This document shows positions 7,785 to 15,537 of a stretch of 64,000 bases of DNA, in pieces. The notes under the pieces are model-generated. The model was not told where the DNA came from. It did no database searches and worked only from the letters and a program-made list of their open reading frames with translations. The first letter of the stretch is position 1; every line of letters begins with the position of its first letter. Position numbers and translations under genes: made by a program. This stretch comes from JBGAPI01 sp044221335 (GTDB lineage: Bacteria; Pseudomonadota; Gammaproteobacteria; Xanthomonadales; Ahniellaceae), in the NCBI GenBank assembly GCA_044221335.1, contig JBGAPI010000008.1:1-64000 (forward strand), read 5' to 3'.

Positions 7785-9347
7785 ATGACGATGACGGCGA
7801 TGCAGTGGAAGCGGCTGGGTGCGTTCGGACTGACGATGTTGCTGGCGGCCTGCACGGATGCGCCGGTGCGCAACACCGCCACCGCGATGGGCAAGCCCGG
7901 CGCCGCGGCCGTCAGCGACACTGCCATCGACGCGATCTACGAGGACCTGAAGCAGGCCAACGCCTCGGCCGATGTCGCGATCGCGCGCTACCGTCTCGGC
8001 GATGCCGCGCAGGCGACCTGGCGCCTGCGCGAGGCGCGCGAGACGCTGTCGAAGGCCGCCGCGCGCTGCAGCAGCACCGCCGGCTGCGACCTCTCGCGGG
8101 TGCTGGCCGCGCACGATGCGCTGGTCGGTCGCATCGCGATCGAGCTGACCGGCGGCGTCGCCGACGGCGATCCGAGCACGGGCCGGGTCGAGGCGGGCGA
8201 GCAGGGCACCGCGGACGGGACCGACTCGCCGGTGCTGCGCAGCGTGCCGCAGGCCGCGACCACCGTGCAGCTCCTGCACGGCCGCACGCTCGACGAGGCG
8301 ATCGCGATGAATCCGGCGGTGAAGGCCGCGCTCGAAGAGTGGCTGACCTGGCTCCGGCCCTTCCTGCTCGACACCTGGGAGAACTACCAGTACCTCCGGC
8401 CGCGGATGGGTCCGGTGTACGAGAAGGCCGGCCTGCCCGAGGCACTGCTGTTCGGGATCATGGCGAAGGAATCCGGCGGCAAGGTGCACTCGATCTCGAC
8501 CGCTGGCGCCAGCGGCCCGTTCCAGTTCATGCCGGCGACCGCACGACGCCTCGGCCTCGGTTTCGACAACGGCATGGACCAGCGCTTCGACGCCGCCGCC
8601 GCCGCGAAGGCGAATGCCGCCTATCTGAACGAGCAGTTCGCCCAGCTCAACCAGAACCTCGAACTCGCGCTGGCGGCCTACAACAGCGGCGAGGGCCGGA
8701 TCGATCGGCTCACCAACCACGGCCAACGCGGCTACTGGGATCCGAACGTCTACGCGGCGCTGCCGCCGGAAACCCGCGACTACGTGCCGATGGTGCTGGC
8801 GGCGTCATGGCTGTTCCTGCACCCGGAGAAGTACGGGCTCAGCTTTCCGCGCTACGACGCGACGCCGGCGCAGGTCACCCTCGGCGAGGCGACCACGATC
8901 AACCAGCTCGCCATCTGCATGGGCCAGGAAGGCAATCCGCGCGGCTGGTTCCGGACGCTGCGCAATCTCAATCCCCGCTACGAGCCGGAGACCGTGATCC
9001 CGGCGGGTACCCAGCTCGATCTGCCGAAGGCGGCGGCGGCGGCGTTCCAGAAGAACTGCCTCGGCGGCGAGCGGGTTGCGCTCGCCAACGACCTGCACAG
9101 CGCCTACGTGCCGAAGCCGGTCGCGGTGTCGGTGATGCGCTCCGATCCGCGACGCGGCGGCGGTTCCGGCAGCGGCGGCGGGGCGGCGGGTCCGGGCAGC
9201 TACAAGGTCCGCTCGGGCGACACGCTCGGCGCGATCGGCACCCGGTTCCGTTGCAACGACATCGCGACGCTGGCGCGTGCGAACGGGCTGAAGCCGCCCT
9301 ACGCGTTGAAGCCGGGGCAGGTACTGAACGTGTCGGTGTGCCACTGA
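7785..9347 (+). CDS. mltD: Membrane-bound lytic transglycosylase D with LysM domain
   Basis: Outer-membrane lipoprotein that cleaves peptidoglycan glycan strands. The N-terminus ends in the lipobox LLAAC (Cys23). The SLT domain spans about residues 210-340, with MAKESGGKV (catalytic Glu), GASGPFQFMPATARR and AAYNSGEGRI. A second region with NPRYEPETVIPAG resembles the linker of MltD proteins, then a Gly/Ser-rich stretch leads to a single C-terminal LysM domain (YKVRSGDTLGAIGTRF) that binds peptidoglycan. ATG codons at 7785, 7791 and 7800 are all possible starts. The length of 520 residues is typical. Confidence 0.93.
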   Translation: MTMTAMQWKRLGAFGLTMLLAACTDAPVRNTATAMGKPGAAAVSDTAIDAIYEDLKQANASADVAIARYRLGDAAQATWRLREARETLSKAAARCSSTAGCDLSRVLAAHDALVGRIAIELTGGVADGDPSTGRVEAGEQGTADGTDSPVLRSVPQAATTVQLLHGRTLDEAIAMNPAVKAALEEWLTWLRPFLLDTWENYQYLRPRMGPVYEKAGLPEALLFGIMAKESGGKVHSISTAGASGPFQFMPATARRLGLGFDNGMDQRFDAAAAAKANAAYLNEQFAQLNQNLELALAAYNSGEGRIDRLTNHGQRGYWDPNVYAALPPETRDYVPMVLAASWLFLHPEKYGLSFPRYDATPAQVTLGEATTINQLAICMGQEGNPRGWFRTLRNLNPRYEPETVIPAGTQLDLPKAAAAAFQKNCLGGERVALANDLHSAYVPKPVAVSVMRSDPRRGGGSGSGGGAAGPGSYKVRSGDTLGAIGTRFRCNDIATLARANGLKPPYALKPGQVLNVSVCH

Positions 9348-9370
9348 TCGCGCGGCCGCCGCTGCCCCAT

Positions 9371-9389
9371 GGCGGCGGCTGAAGCCGCC
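9371..9389. repeat. REP-like hairpin after mltD
   Basis: GGCGGCGGCTGAAGCCGCC, followed by CACCGCGAG, lies 23 bases after the mltD stop. The tail resembles that of the other REP-like copies. Confidence 0.5.
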
Positions 9390-9491
9390 ACCGCGAGCCG
9401 CCGCGCGAGGCGCCGCTGTCACGAATTTTTCCAGGCGCAATCCGATCGGCCCCGACGGGGTCTCTCCGTGCAGCCACGCCGGAGAACGATC

Positions 9492-10208
9492 GTGCGTTAT
9501 TTCATGGTGCACGCCCATCACGAGCCCACCAGCTTCTGCAGCGCCCTGATGCACGTCGGCGCCCATGCGCTGCGTGCGGACGGGCACGAGGTCGAGGTCT
9601 CCGACCTCTACGCGATGGGCTTCGACCCGGTCTCCGACCGCCGCAACTTCGCCACCGTCCGCGACAGCCTGCGGCTGAAGCAGCAGGCCGAGGAGGAATA
9701 CGCCAGCGACAACGACGGTTTCGTGCCCGAACTTGCGGCCGAGATGGACAAGCTCGCGCGCTGCGACGTGCTGGTGCTGAGCTTTCCGCTGTGGTGGCTC
9801 GGCATGCCGGCGATCCTGAAGGGCTGGGTCGACCGCGTGTTCGCGCTCGGCCACGCCTATGGCGGCGGGCGCTACTACGATCGCGGCGTATTCGCCGGCA
9901 AGCGGGCGATGCTGGCGATCACCATCGGAGGCTCCCCCGCTGCGTATTCCGACATCGGCCTCTACGGGCCGCTGGAGGCGACCCTGTATCCGATCCATCA
10001 CGGCATCCTCGCGTTCACCGGATTCTCCGTGGTGGAGCCGTTCGTCGTGCACGGGCCGGCGCGGCTGCGCGAGGAGGATCGGGAGCAGCGCTTGCTGCAC
10101 TTCGTCGAACGGCTGAGGATGATCGATGCGCTGCCCGTGCTGCCGGCCCCGTCGACGGCAGACTATGCGGGAATGGTGCGGGTTCCGCGGCTGGCCGTCC
10201 CGGCCTGA
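9492..10208 (+). CDS. NAD(P)H quinone oxidoreductase, flavodoxin-like fold
   Basis: FAD/FMN-dependent two-electron reductase of the NQO1/MdaB-like superfamily, likely protecting against quinones in the cytosol. Visible signatures are HAHHEPTSF near the N-terminus (phosphate-binding loop), VLVLSFPLWWLGMPAILKGWVDRVF at about residues 92-116 and YGGGRYYDRGVFAGK. The start is the GTG in a context with GGAGA eight bases upstream; it gives a 238-residue protein beginning with the first beta strand. It stands alone on the forward strand. Confidence 0.88.
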   Translation: MRYFMVHAHHEPTSFCSALMHVGAHALRADGHEVEVSDLYAMGFDPVSDRRNFATVRDSLRLKQQAEEEYASDNDGFVPELAAEMDKLARCDVLVLSFPLWWLGMPAILKGWVDRVFALGHAYGGGRYYDRGVFAGKRAMLAITIGGSPAAYSDIGLYGPLEATLYPIHHGILAFTGFSVVEPFVVHGPARLREEDREQRLLHFVERLRMIDALPVLPAPSTADYAGMVRVPRLAVPA

Positions 10209-10330
10209 GCCGCGCGGCTAGGGGCCCCCAGCACTTCACGTCCGACGGAAGCGGCGTGAGCCGCGAGTGCAAGGCGTCGCCGTTCGTGGCTTGCGCCGCT
10301 GCTACGACGAGAATCGCGGCTTTGCCGATC

Positions 10331-11176
10331 CTATTCCTTTCGACCGGCCGGCGGCGTCGGATTGCCCGGCACCTGGATCACCCGCGGTACCGGCGCGATC
10401 AGCTCGATCGCGGTCAGCGGTCCGCCCCACACGCAGCCGGTGTCGATCGCGTGGATGCCGAGGCCCTGCATCAGGCCCAGGGTCGACCAGTGGCCGCAGA
10501 TCACCGGCAGCTCGCGCTCGATCTGGCCGGGAACCGCATACCAGGGATAGAGCCCGGGTCGCTGGCTGCCGGGGCGGCCCTTTTCGTCGAAGGCCATGCG
10601 GCCGCGGGCGTCGCAGTAGCGCAGGCGGGTCATGATGTTGATGATGCAGCGCAGCCGATCCGGGCCCTCCAGCTTGGTCGTCCAGGCCGCCGGCTTGTTG
10701 CCGAACATCTGCCGGAACAGCCGGGCGTAGTTGCGGCCGCGCAGCCGCTGTTCGACTTCGCGCGCGCGGCGCTCGGCGAACTCCAGGGTCCAGCGCGGCG
10801 CCAGTCCCGCGTGAACCATGGCGAAGCCGAGCGTGCGGTCGATGTGGAACAGCGGACGGCCACGCAGCCAATCGAGCAGGGGAGTCCGGTCCTCGGCGAA
10901 CAGGATCCGGGCAAGATCGGGATTCACCCGGCGCTGGTCCTCCTCGCTGCGTTCGGCGACCGACAGCAGCGCGAGATCATGGTTGCCGAGGACGACGATG
11001 CTGGAGGCGTCGAGCGAGTGCACCAGCCGCAGCGTCTCGAGCGACTGGCCGCCGCGATTGACGAGATCCCCGCAGAACCACAGGCGGTCGACGGCCGGAT
11101 CGAACTTCAGCGCGTCGAGCAGTCGGACGAGTGCGTCGTAGCAGCCTTGCAGGTCGCCGATCGCGTAGGTTGCCAC
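10331..11176 (-). CDS. apaH: Symmetrical bis(5'-nucleosyl)-tetraphosphatase ApaH
   Basis: Hydrolyses diadenosine tetraphosphate to two ADP and removes Np4 caps from RNA. Calcineurin-like metal ligands are seen in YAIGDLQGCYD, FCGDLVNRG and VLGNHDLALL; HAGLAP and CGHWSTLG supply the remaining histidines. The start is GTG, five bases after the apaG stop, which places the first beta strand at the N-terminus. The length of 281 residues is normal. The apaG-apaH order is conserved in gammaproteobacteria, where ksgA usually lies upstream; here the upstream neighbour is the divergent rfbB. Confidence 0.96.
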   Translation of the reverse strand: MATYAIGDLQGCYDALVRLLDALKFDPAVDRLWFCGDLVNRGGQSLETLRLVHSLDASSIVVLGNHDLALLSVAERSEEDQRRVNPDLARILFAEDRTPLLDWLRGRPLFHIDRTLGFAMVHAGLAPRWTLEFAERRAREVEQRLRGRNYARLFRQMFGNKPAAWTTKLEGPDRLRCIINIMTRLRYCDARGRMAFDEKGRPGSQRPGLYPWYAVPGQIERELPVICGHWSTLGLMQGLGIHAIDTGCVWGGPLTAIELIAPVPRVIQVPGNPTPPAGRKE

Positions 11177-11180
11177 GGCG

Positions 11181-11558
11181 TCAATGCAGGGTGCGCGGGA
11201 TCGACAGCGTGAACTGCGCGATCTGGGCATCAAAGCGGGTGCCGTCGTCCGCGAGCATCTGGTAGCTGCCGCGCATGGTGCCGACCGAGGTCTCCAGCAC
11301 CGCGCCCGAGGTGTACTCGAAGGAGTCGCCGGGCCGGAGCCAGGGCTGCTCGCCGACCACGCCGTCGCCGCGGACTTCCTGCACCTTGCCGTTGGTGTCG
11401 GTGATCACCCAGTGGCGGGTGAGCAGGCGCGCCGCCACCTCGCCGCGGTTGCGGATCTGGATGGTGTAGCTGAACACGAAGCGGTGTTCGGCCGGAGCCG
11501 ACTGCTCGTCCAGGAAGCGGGTAGCGACGTCGACGTCGATCTGGTGGCGTTTGCCCAT
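11181..11558 (-). CDS. apaG: Co2+/Mg2+ efflux protein ApaG
   Basis: A 125-residue single-domain protein with the ApaG fibronectin-III-like fold, recognised from FSYTIQIRNRGEVAARLLTR, HWVITDTNGKVQEVRGDGVVG and MRGSYQMLADDG. Despite its common name the biochemical role is unsettled; it is linked genetically to metal resistance and to apaH. The start is the ATG giving MGKRHQID; earlier in-frame codons lack family similarity. It is transcribed with apaH. Confidence 0.95.
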   Translation of the reverse strand: MGKRHQIDVDVATRFLDEQSAPAEHRFVFSYTIQIRNRGEVAARLLTRHWVITDTNGKVQEVRGDGVVGEQPWLRPGDSFEYTSGAVLETSVGTMRGSYQMLADDGTRFDAQIAQFTLSIPRTLH

Positions 11559-11662
11559 GGCGCGATTGTGTGAATCCCGGCGACGCGGATCAAGCACCGC
11601 GACGACGGGATAGAATCGGCGGCTGGGCGCCGGACCGGCGCAGTCCGTGGAATCGCAGCGCA

Positions 11663-12739
11663 ATGCAAACCCTCCTGGTCACCGGCGGCGCCGGCTTCAT
11701 CGGCGGCAATTTCGTGCTCGGCGCGCTGGCGCGCGGCGGCGTCCGCATCGTCAACCTCGACGCCCTGACCTACGCCGGCAACCGCGATACGCTCGCCAGC
11801 GTCGCCGCCGATCCGAACTACCGCTTCGTCCACGGCAGCATCGGCGACCGCGCGCTGGTGGCCCGGCTGCTGGCGGAACACCAGCCGGACGCGATCGTCA
11901 ACTTCGCCGCCGAGAGCCACGTGGACCGCTCGATCGATGGTCCGGCCGCGTTCGTCGAGACCAACGTCGTCGGCACGCTGGGCCTGCTGGAGTGCGCGGT
12001 CGCCCATTTCCGCGAGCTCGCGCCGGCGCGGCAGGCGGGCTTCCGCTTCCTGCACGTGTCGACCGATGAGGTCTACGGCTCGCTCGGCGACCAGGGGCGC
12101 TTCTCGGAGACCTCGCCCTACCAGCCGAACTCGCCGTACTCGGCGTCCAAGGCCGCCTCCGATCACCTGGTCCGCGCATTCCACCACACCTACGGCCTGC
12201 CGACCCTGACGACGAACTGCTCGAACAACTACGGGCCCTACCAGTTCCCCGAGAAGCTGATCCCGCTGATGATCGCGAAGGCGCTGTCCGGCCAGAACCT
12301 GCCGGTCTACGGTGATGGCCGCAACGTGCGCGACTGGCTCTACGTCGGCGACCATTGCCGCGCGATCGAGACGGTGCTCGCGCGCGGCCGGGTCGGCGAG
12401 GTCTACAACGTCGGCGGCGACGCCGAGCGCGAGAACATCACCGTCGTCCGCACGCTGCTCGCACTCATCGACGCCCGCCGCCCGCAAGCCGATGGCCGCT
12501 CGCGCGAGCACCTGATCACCTACGTCAAGGACCGCCCCGGCCACGACCGCCGGTATGCGATCGACGCGTCCAAGCTGCAGGGGGAACTCGGCTGGAGGCC
12601 GCTGGAGACCTTCGAATCCGGGCTGGCGAAGACCGTCGACTGGTATCTCGCCAACCAGGCCTGGGTCGGACGGGTGATGGACGGCTCGTATCGAGGGGAA
12701 AGGCTAGGCGTCTCGGATTCCGCTGCGCGGAATCCGTAA
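11663..12739 (+). CDS. rfbB: dTDP-glucose 4,6-dehydratase
   Basis: Converts dTDP-glucose to dTDP-4-keto-6-deoxyglucose, the first committed step toward dTDP-rhamnose and other deoxysugars. The N-terminal Rossmann motif is GGAGFIG; the catalytic motifs STDEVYGSLG and YSASKAASDH (Tyr-x3-Lys) and the substrate loop NNYGPYQFPEKLIPL are intact. The length is 358 residues. The last residues (SDSAARNP) are encoded by a perfect palindrome resembling one inside the esterase gene. rfbA, rfbC and rfbD are not beside it, unlike the usual cluster. A TAGAAT candidate -10 box lies at 11611-11616. Confidence 0.95.
   Translation: MQTLLVTGGAGFIGGNFVLGALARGGVRIVNLDALTYAGNRDTLASVAADPNYRFVHGSIGDRALVARLLAEHQPDAIVNFAAESHVDRSIDGPAAFVETNVVGTLGLLECAVAHFRELAPARQAGFRFLHVSTDEVYGSLGDQGRFSETSPYQPNSPYSASKAASDHLVRAFHHTYGLPTLTTNCSNNYGPYQFPEKLIPLMIAKALSGQNLPVYGDGRNVRDWLYVGDHCRAIETVLARGRVGEVYNVGGDAERENITVVRTLLALIDARRPQADGRSREHLITYVKDRPGHDRRYAIDASKLQGELGWRPLETFESGLAKTVDWYLANQAWVGRVMDGSYRGERLGVSDSAARNP
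12714..12736. repeat. Palindrome encoding the C-terminus of RfbB
   Basis: Arms CGGATTCCGC and GCGGAATCCG around the loop TGC form a perfect 10-bp inverted repeat that ends inside the reading frame just before the stop. A near relative with the same TGC loop lies in the esterase gene at 20076-20100. Confidence 0.65.
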
Positions 12740-13032
12740 GGGAAGAGCGGCGAGTTTCCGTCGGGTGCAGCGGCCGGAACCCATCAATCTTTCAGGTTTT
12801 TCGATGCGCGATGGCGCTACCCGCCACGATCTGAACGCGCGCAGACGTCCATGAGGACGACGACAGAGGACGGATTTCGTTCGGAGGCCGCCAACGCCGA
12901 GTTCCAGGTACTGTCGACAGCGCAAGACGGCTGAACCGCGGATTCAGTCCTTCGCTCCAGCCGCGATTTCTCCAGGAAGCTCGTCGCTCGTCGATTGCGG
13001 ATTTCGCGAAGCGAACTCCGAGGACGCAGGGC
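12740..13032. other. Intergenic region, no gene seen
   Basis: About 290 bases between rfbB and the convergent methyltransferase show no reading frame with recognisable protein features. An imperfect relative of the rfbB-end palindrome (CGGATTTCGC, GAA, GCGAACTCCG) sits at 12998-13020, near the methyltransferase stop. It may act as a terminator. Confidence 0.5.
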
Positions 13033-13848
13033 CTAGATCCGGCGCGCCGACCACACTGGAATTTGCCAGACGCTGTACGCGTCCGGATCGCGAATCAGCC
13101 GAACGATCATGGCGAAGTTGCTCTCGACCTCGATGGGATCGCGGCCAGTGTGTTCGGACAGCGTGTCGACGTAGCCGTCGCGCCAGGCTTCGAGGATGCG
13201 GGCGAACACCTCGCGCGGCACCCGCTCGGTGTCGACCGTGACGTAGTCGATGCGCAGGTCCGCGAGCGGTGCATGTTTCAGCAGGGGGTAGACGTGCCGG
13301 CCGATTCGCGCGTCGACGCCGCTGTTGATGCCGAACTCGATCACCACGTCGCGCCAGAAGCGATCGGGATCGGGGTCGGAGCCGGGAAACCGCAGCATGC
13401 CGTAGTCCTCGGCGAGCAGGTGCAGCCAGCCGCCCGGCTTCAGGACCCGCAGCATCTCCCGGAGCGCGTCGCCGACGCGCGGGATCGCCTGGATCATGTG
13501 GCGGCAGACCACCAGGTCGAAGTGGCCGTCGGGGAAACGCAGCTGGAAGGCGTCACCGGTCTCGAAGCCGACACGCGGTGCCAGCCCGCGGTGACGATCG
13601 GCGGCGAGTTCGACGACGTGGGCGAGGATGTCGATGCCGACGATCTCCGCGGCCGGGTAGCGCGCCGCGAGCCGCTGGGCGATCTCGCCGCTGCCGCATC
13701 CGAGGTCGAGGATGCGCGGGGCGGAGGGCAGGGCGTAGCGGCCGAACAGGGCCTGCTCCTGCGGCCAGATGGCCTCGGCCTGGGCGGCGAGGGTGCGCAG
13801 CATGGACTCGTCGCCCATCTGCTCGGCTTGCGGGTTGTGCTGGGTCAT
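13033..13848 (-). CDS. Class I SAM-dependent methyltransferase, substrate unknown
   Basis: A 271-residue protein with the UbiE/methyltransferase-11 fold. Motif I is ILDLGCGSGEIAQRLA at about residues 46-61, the acidic residue after strand 2 is in VGIDIL, and FDLVVCRHMIQAIPRVG and REMLRVLKPGGWLHLL are motifs II and III. The start was placed at MTQHNPQ; upstream codons are not conserved-looking. It is not adjacent to any pathway genes, so the substrate cannot be inferred. Confidence 0.85.
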   Translation of the reverse strand: MTQHNPQAEQMGDESMLRTLAAQAEAIWPQEQALFGRYALPSAPRILDLGCGSGEIAQRLAARYPAAEIVGIDILAHVVELAADRHRGLAPRVGFETGDAFQLRFPDGHFDLVVCRHMIQAIPRVGDALREMLRVLKPGGWLHLLAEDYGMLRFPGSDPDPDRFWRDVVIEFGINSGVDARIGRHVYPLLKHAPLADLRIDYVTVDTERVPREVFARILEAWRDGYVDTLSEHTGRDPIEVESNFAMIVRLIRDPDAYSVWQIPVWSARRI

Positions 13849-14024
13849 GGCGCGACGATATCGCGGCGAGGCGGTGCCGCGCATCGGTGGCCGGTCGGCC
13901 TGGCGGTCCCTCCGGGCGCCGGATTCCGCCCCGTGACGAACCGTGACTGCCCGAATTGCCGTGGATCAATCGGGGGGAAACGCATTTTGACTAGCCTCGC
14001 ATCCGTAGCACTGATCGGAACCGA

Positions 14025-14804
14025 ATGACCATGGACATCGCCGCCGCCATCGCTTCCCCCGTACGTCGAACGCTGGCCCTGCGCCTGCTTCCGTTGCTGG
14101 ACCTGACCCGCCTCGGCGACTTCGACACCCCGGAGCAGATCGAGACGCTGTGCGCGACCGCACGGACTCCGTGGGGGATGCCGGCGGCCGTGTGCGTCAA
14201 TCCCGAGCTGGTGACCACGGCGCGGCGCGCCCTGGCCGGCAGCTCGGTGAAGGTCGCGACGGTGGTCAACTTCCCGGACGGTGGCTGCGACCACGAGCGC
14301 GCGCGGCGCGAGACCCGGCGCGCGCTCGCCGCCGGCGCCGATGAGATCGACCTGGTGCTGCCCTGGCGGGCCCTGCTGCGGGACGACGTTGCGGCCGTCA
14401 CCCGGGTCGTGAACACCTGCCGCATGGACTGCGGCGGTGCCGCGGTGCTGAAGCTGATCCTCGAGACCGGGAAACTGGCGACGCCGGAACGGATCCGGCA
14501 GGCCGCCGACATCGGGATGGCGGCCGAGGTCGATTTCCTGAAGACCGCCACCGGCAAGGTCGAGGTCAACGCGACGCCGGAGGCCGCGGCGCTGATGCTC
14601 GATGCCATCGCGGACGGCGGCGGGCGCTGTGGATTCAAGGCCGCGGGCGGAATCCGCACGCTCGCGGACGCAGCGGTCTACCTGCGACTGGCCGAGGAGC
14701 GGCTCGGGGCCGACTGGGTCACGCCAGGGCGATTCCGGATCGGAGCGAGCGGGCTATTCGACGAAATCCTCGCGGTCCTGCAGGAGTCTCCTGCACCTCC
14801 ATGA
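14025..14804 (+). CDS. deoC: Deoxyribose-phosphate aldolase
   Basis: Cleaves 2-deoxyribose-5-phosphate to glyceraldehyde-3-phosphate and acetaldehyde in deoxynucleoside catabolism. TIM-barrel motifs are AAVCVNPEL, VATVVNFPDGG, ADEIDLVLPW, LKLILETGKL and VDFLKTATGK, whose first Lys (near residue 173) forms the Schiff base. GFKAAGGIRT supplies the second conserved Lys. The length of 259 residues matches the long gammaproteobacterial form. It is convergent with cdd, so two deoxynucleoside salvage enzymes lie side by side but on opposite strands. Confidence 0.95.
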   Translation: MTMDIAAAIASPVRRTLALRLLPLLDLTRLGDFDTPEQIETLCATARTPWGMPAAVCVNPELVTTARRALAGSSVKVATVVNFPDGGCDHERARRETRRALAAGADEIDLVLPWRALLRDDVAAVTRVVNTCRMDCGGAAVLKLILETGKLATPERIRQAADIGMAAEVDFLKTATGKVEVNATPEAAALMLDAIADGGGRCGFKAAGGIRTLADAAVYLRLAEERLGADWVTPGRFRIGASGLFDEILAVLQESPAPP

Positions 14805-14841
14805 AGTGCCGCTGTCGTCAGCAAACGAAGCTGCCTTGCCA

Positions 14842-14886
14842 GCCCCCTCGAGCAAAGGGGGCGGCCCGGTGCGCAGCAGCGGGCCG
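14842..14886. terminator. Two adjacent hairpins between convergent deoC and cdd
   Basis: GCCCCCT pairs with AGGGGGC (loop of seven), and CGGCCCG pairs with CGGGCCG directly after. They lie 38 bases past the deoC stop and are likely to end transcription from one or both sides. A GATGGAAGCGGCATGAGCC repeat copy follows near 14951. Confidence 0.5.
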
Positions 14887-15024
14887 GGCTTGTGGGAGCA
14901 ATGCACCGCCTTCGAAGTCCCGGCGGTGGGGCTTCCTCAGGCGCCAAGTTCGATGGAAGCGGCATGAGCCGCGAGTCCGCCGCGCCGAGAGTGTGGCCGA
15001 CGCCGCTCCCGCAACCGTCCCGCT

Positions 15025-15435
15025 TCACGTCGGGGGCAGGACGAAGCGATGCGGCAGCAGCTCGGCGATCGGCACCACCGTCCATTCGCCCGACGCACCG
15101 AGAAAACCGACCACGCCCTCCACGCCGAACTCGACCAGCGCCTGCCGGCAGGCGCCGCAGGGCGGCACGGCGAGGTGGACGCCGTTGCTGCCGAAGGCGA
15201 CGACGGCGATCTCGGCGAGTCGGAACGTGTGGCCCTCGGCGAGCACGGCCGCGGCGATCGCCGCGCGCTCGGCGCAGGCGCCGATCGGCAGGGCCCCGTT
15301 CTCGACGTTGCAGCCGCAGTAGATCGCGCCGCTGGTCGAGCGAACGGCGGCGCCGACGTGGAGGCCGGAGTAGGGGCAGTAGGCCTGCCGGGCGGCCTGG
15401 CTGGCCGCAGTGCGCAGATCGTCGAGAGCAGTCAT
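15025..15435 (-). CDS. cdd: Cytidine deaminase
   Basis: Deaminates cytidine and deoxycytidine to uridine and deoxyuridine. This is the short tetrameric type of 136 residues with one zinc site: Cys54 and catalytic Glu56 in GACAERAAI, and Cys93 and Cys96 in PPCGACRQ. The substrate-binding NVENGA motif is present at residues 43-48. Function is certain at family level. Confidence 0.96.
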   Translation of the reverse strand: MTALDDLRTAASQAARQAYCPYSGLHVGAAVRSTSGAIYCGCNVENGALPIGACAERAAIAAAVLAEGHTFRLAEIAVVAFGSNGVHLAVPPCGACRQALVEFGVEGVVGFLGASGEWTVVPIAELLPHRFVLPPT

Positions 15436-15537
15436 GCGGAATCCGTCGCTGGGCCCCGCATCGTATCGGACCCGGCCCGTCGGCGACGGTCGGCAATCGT
15501 GCCGTCCTGTGGCGTCCGCGGCATGCCCGGGAGCGGT

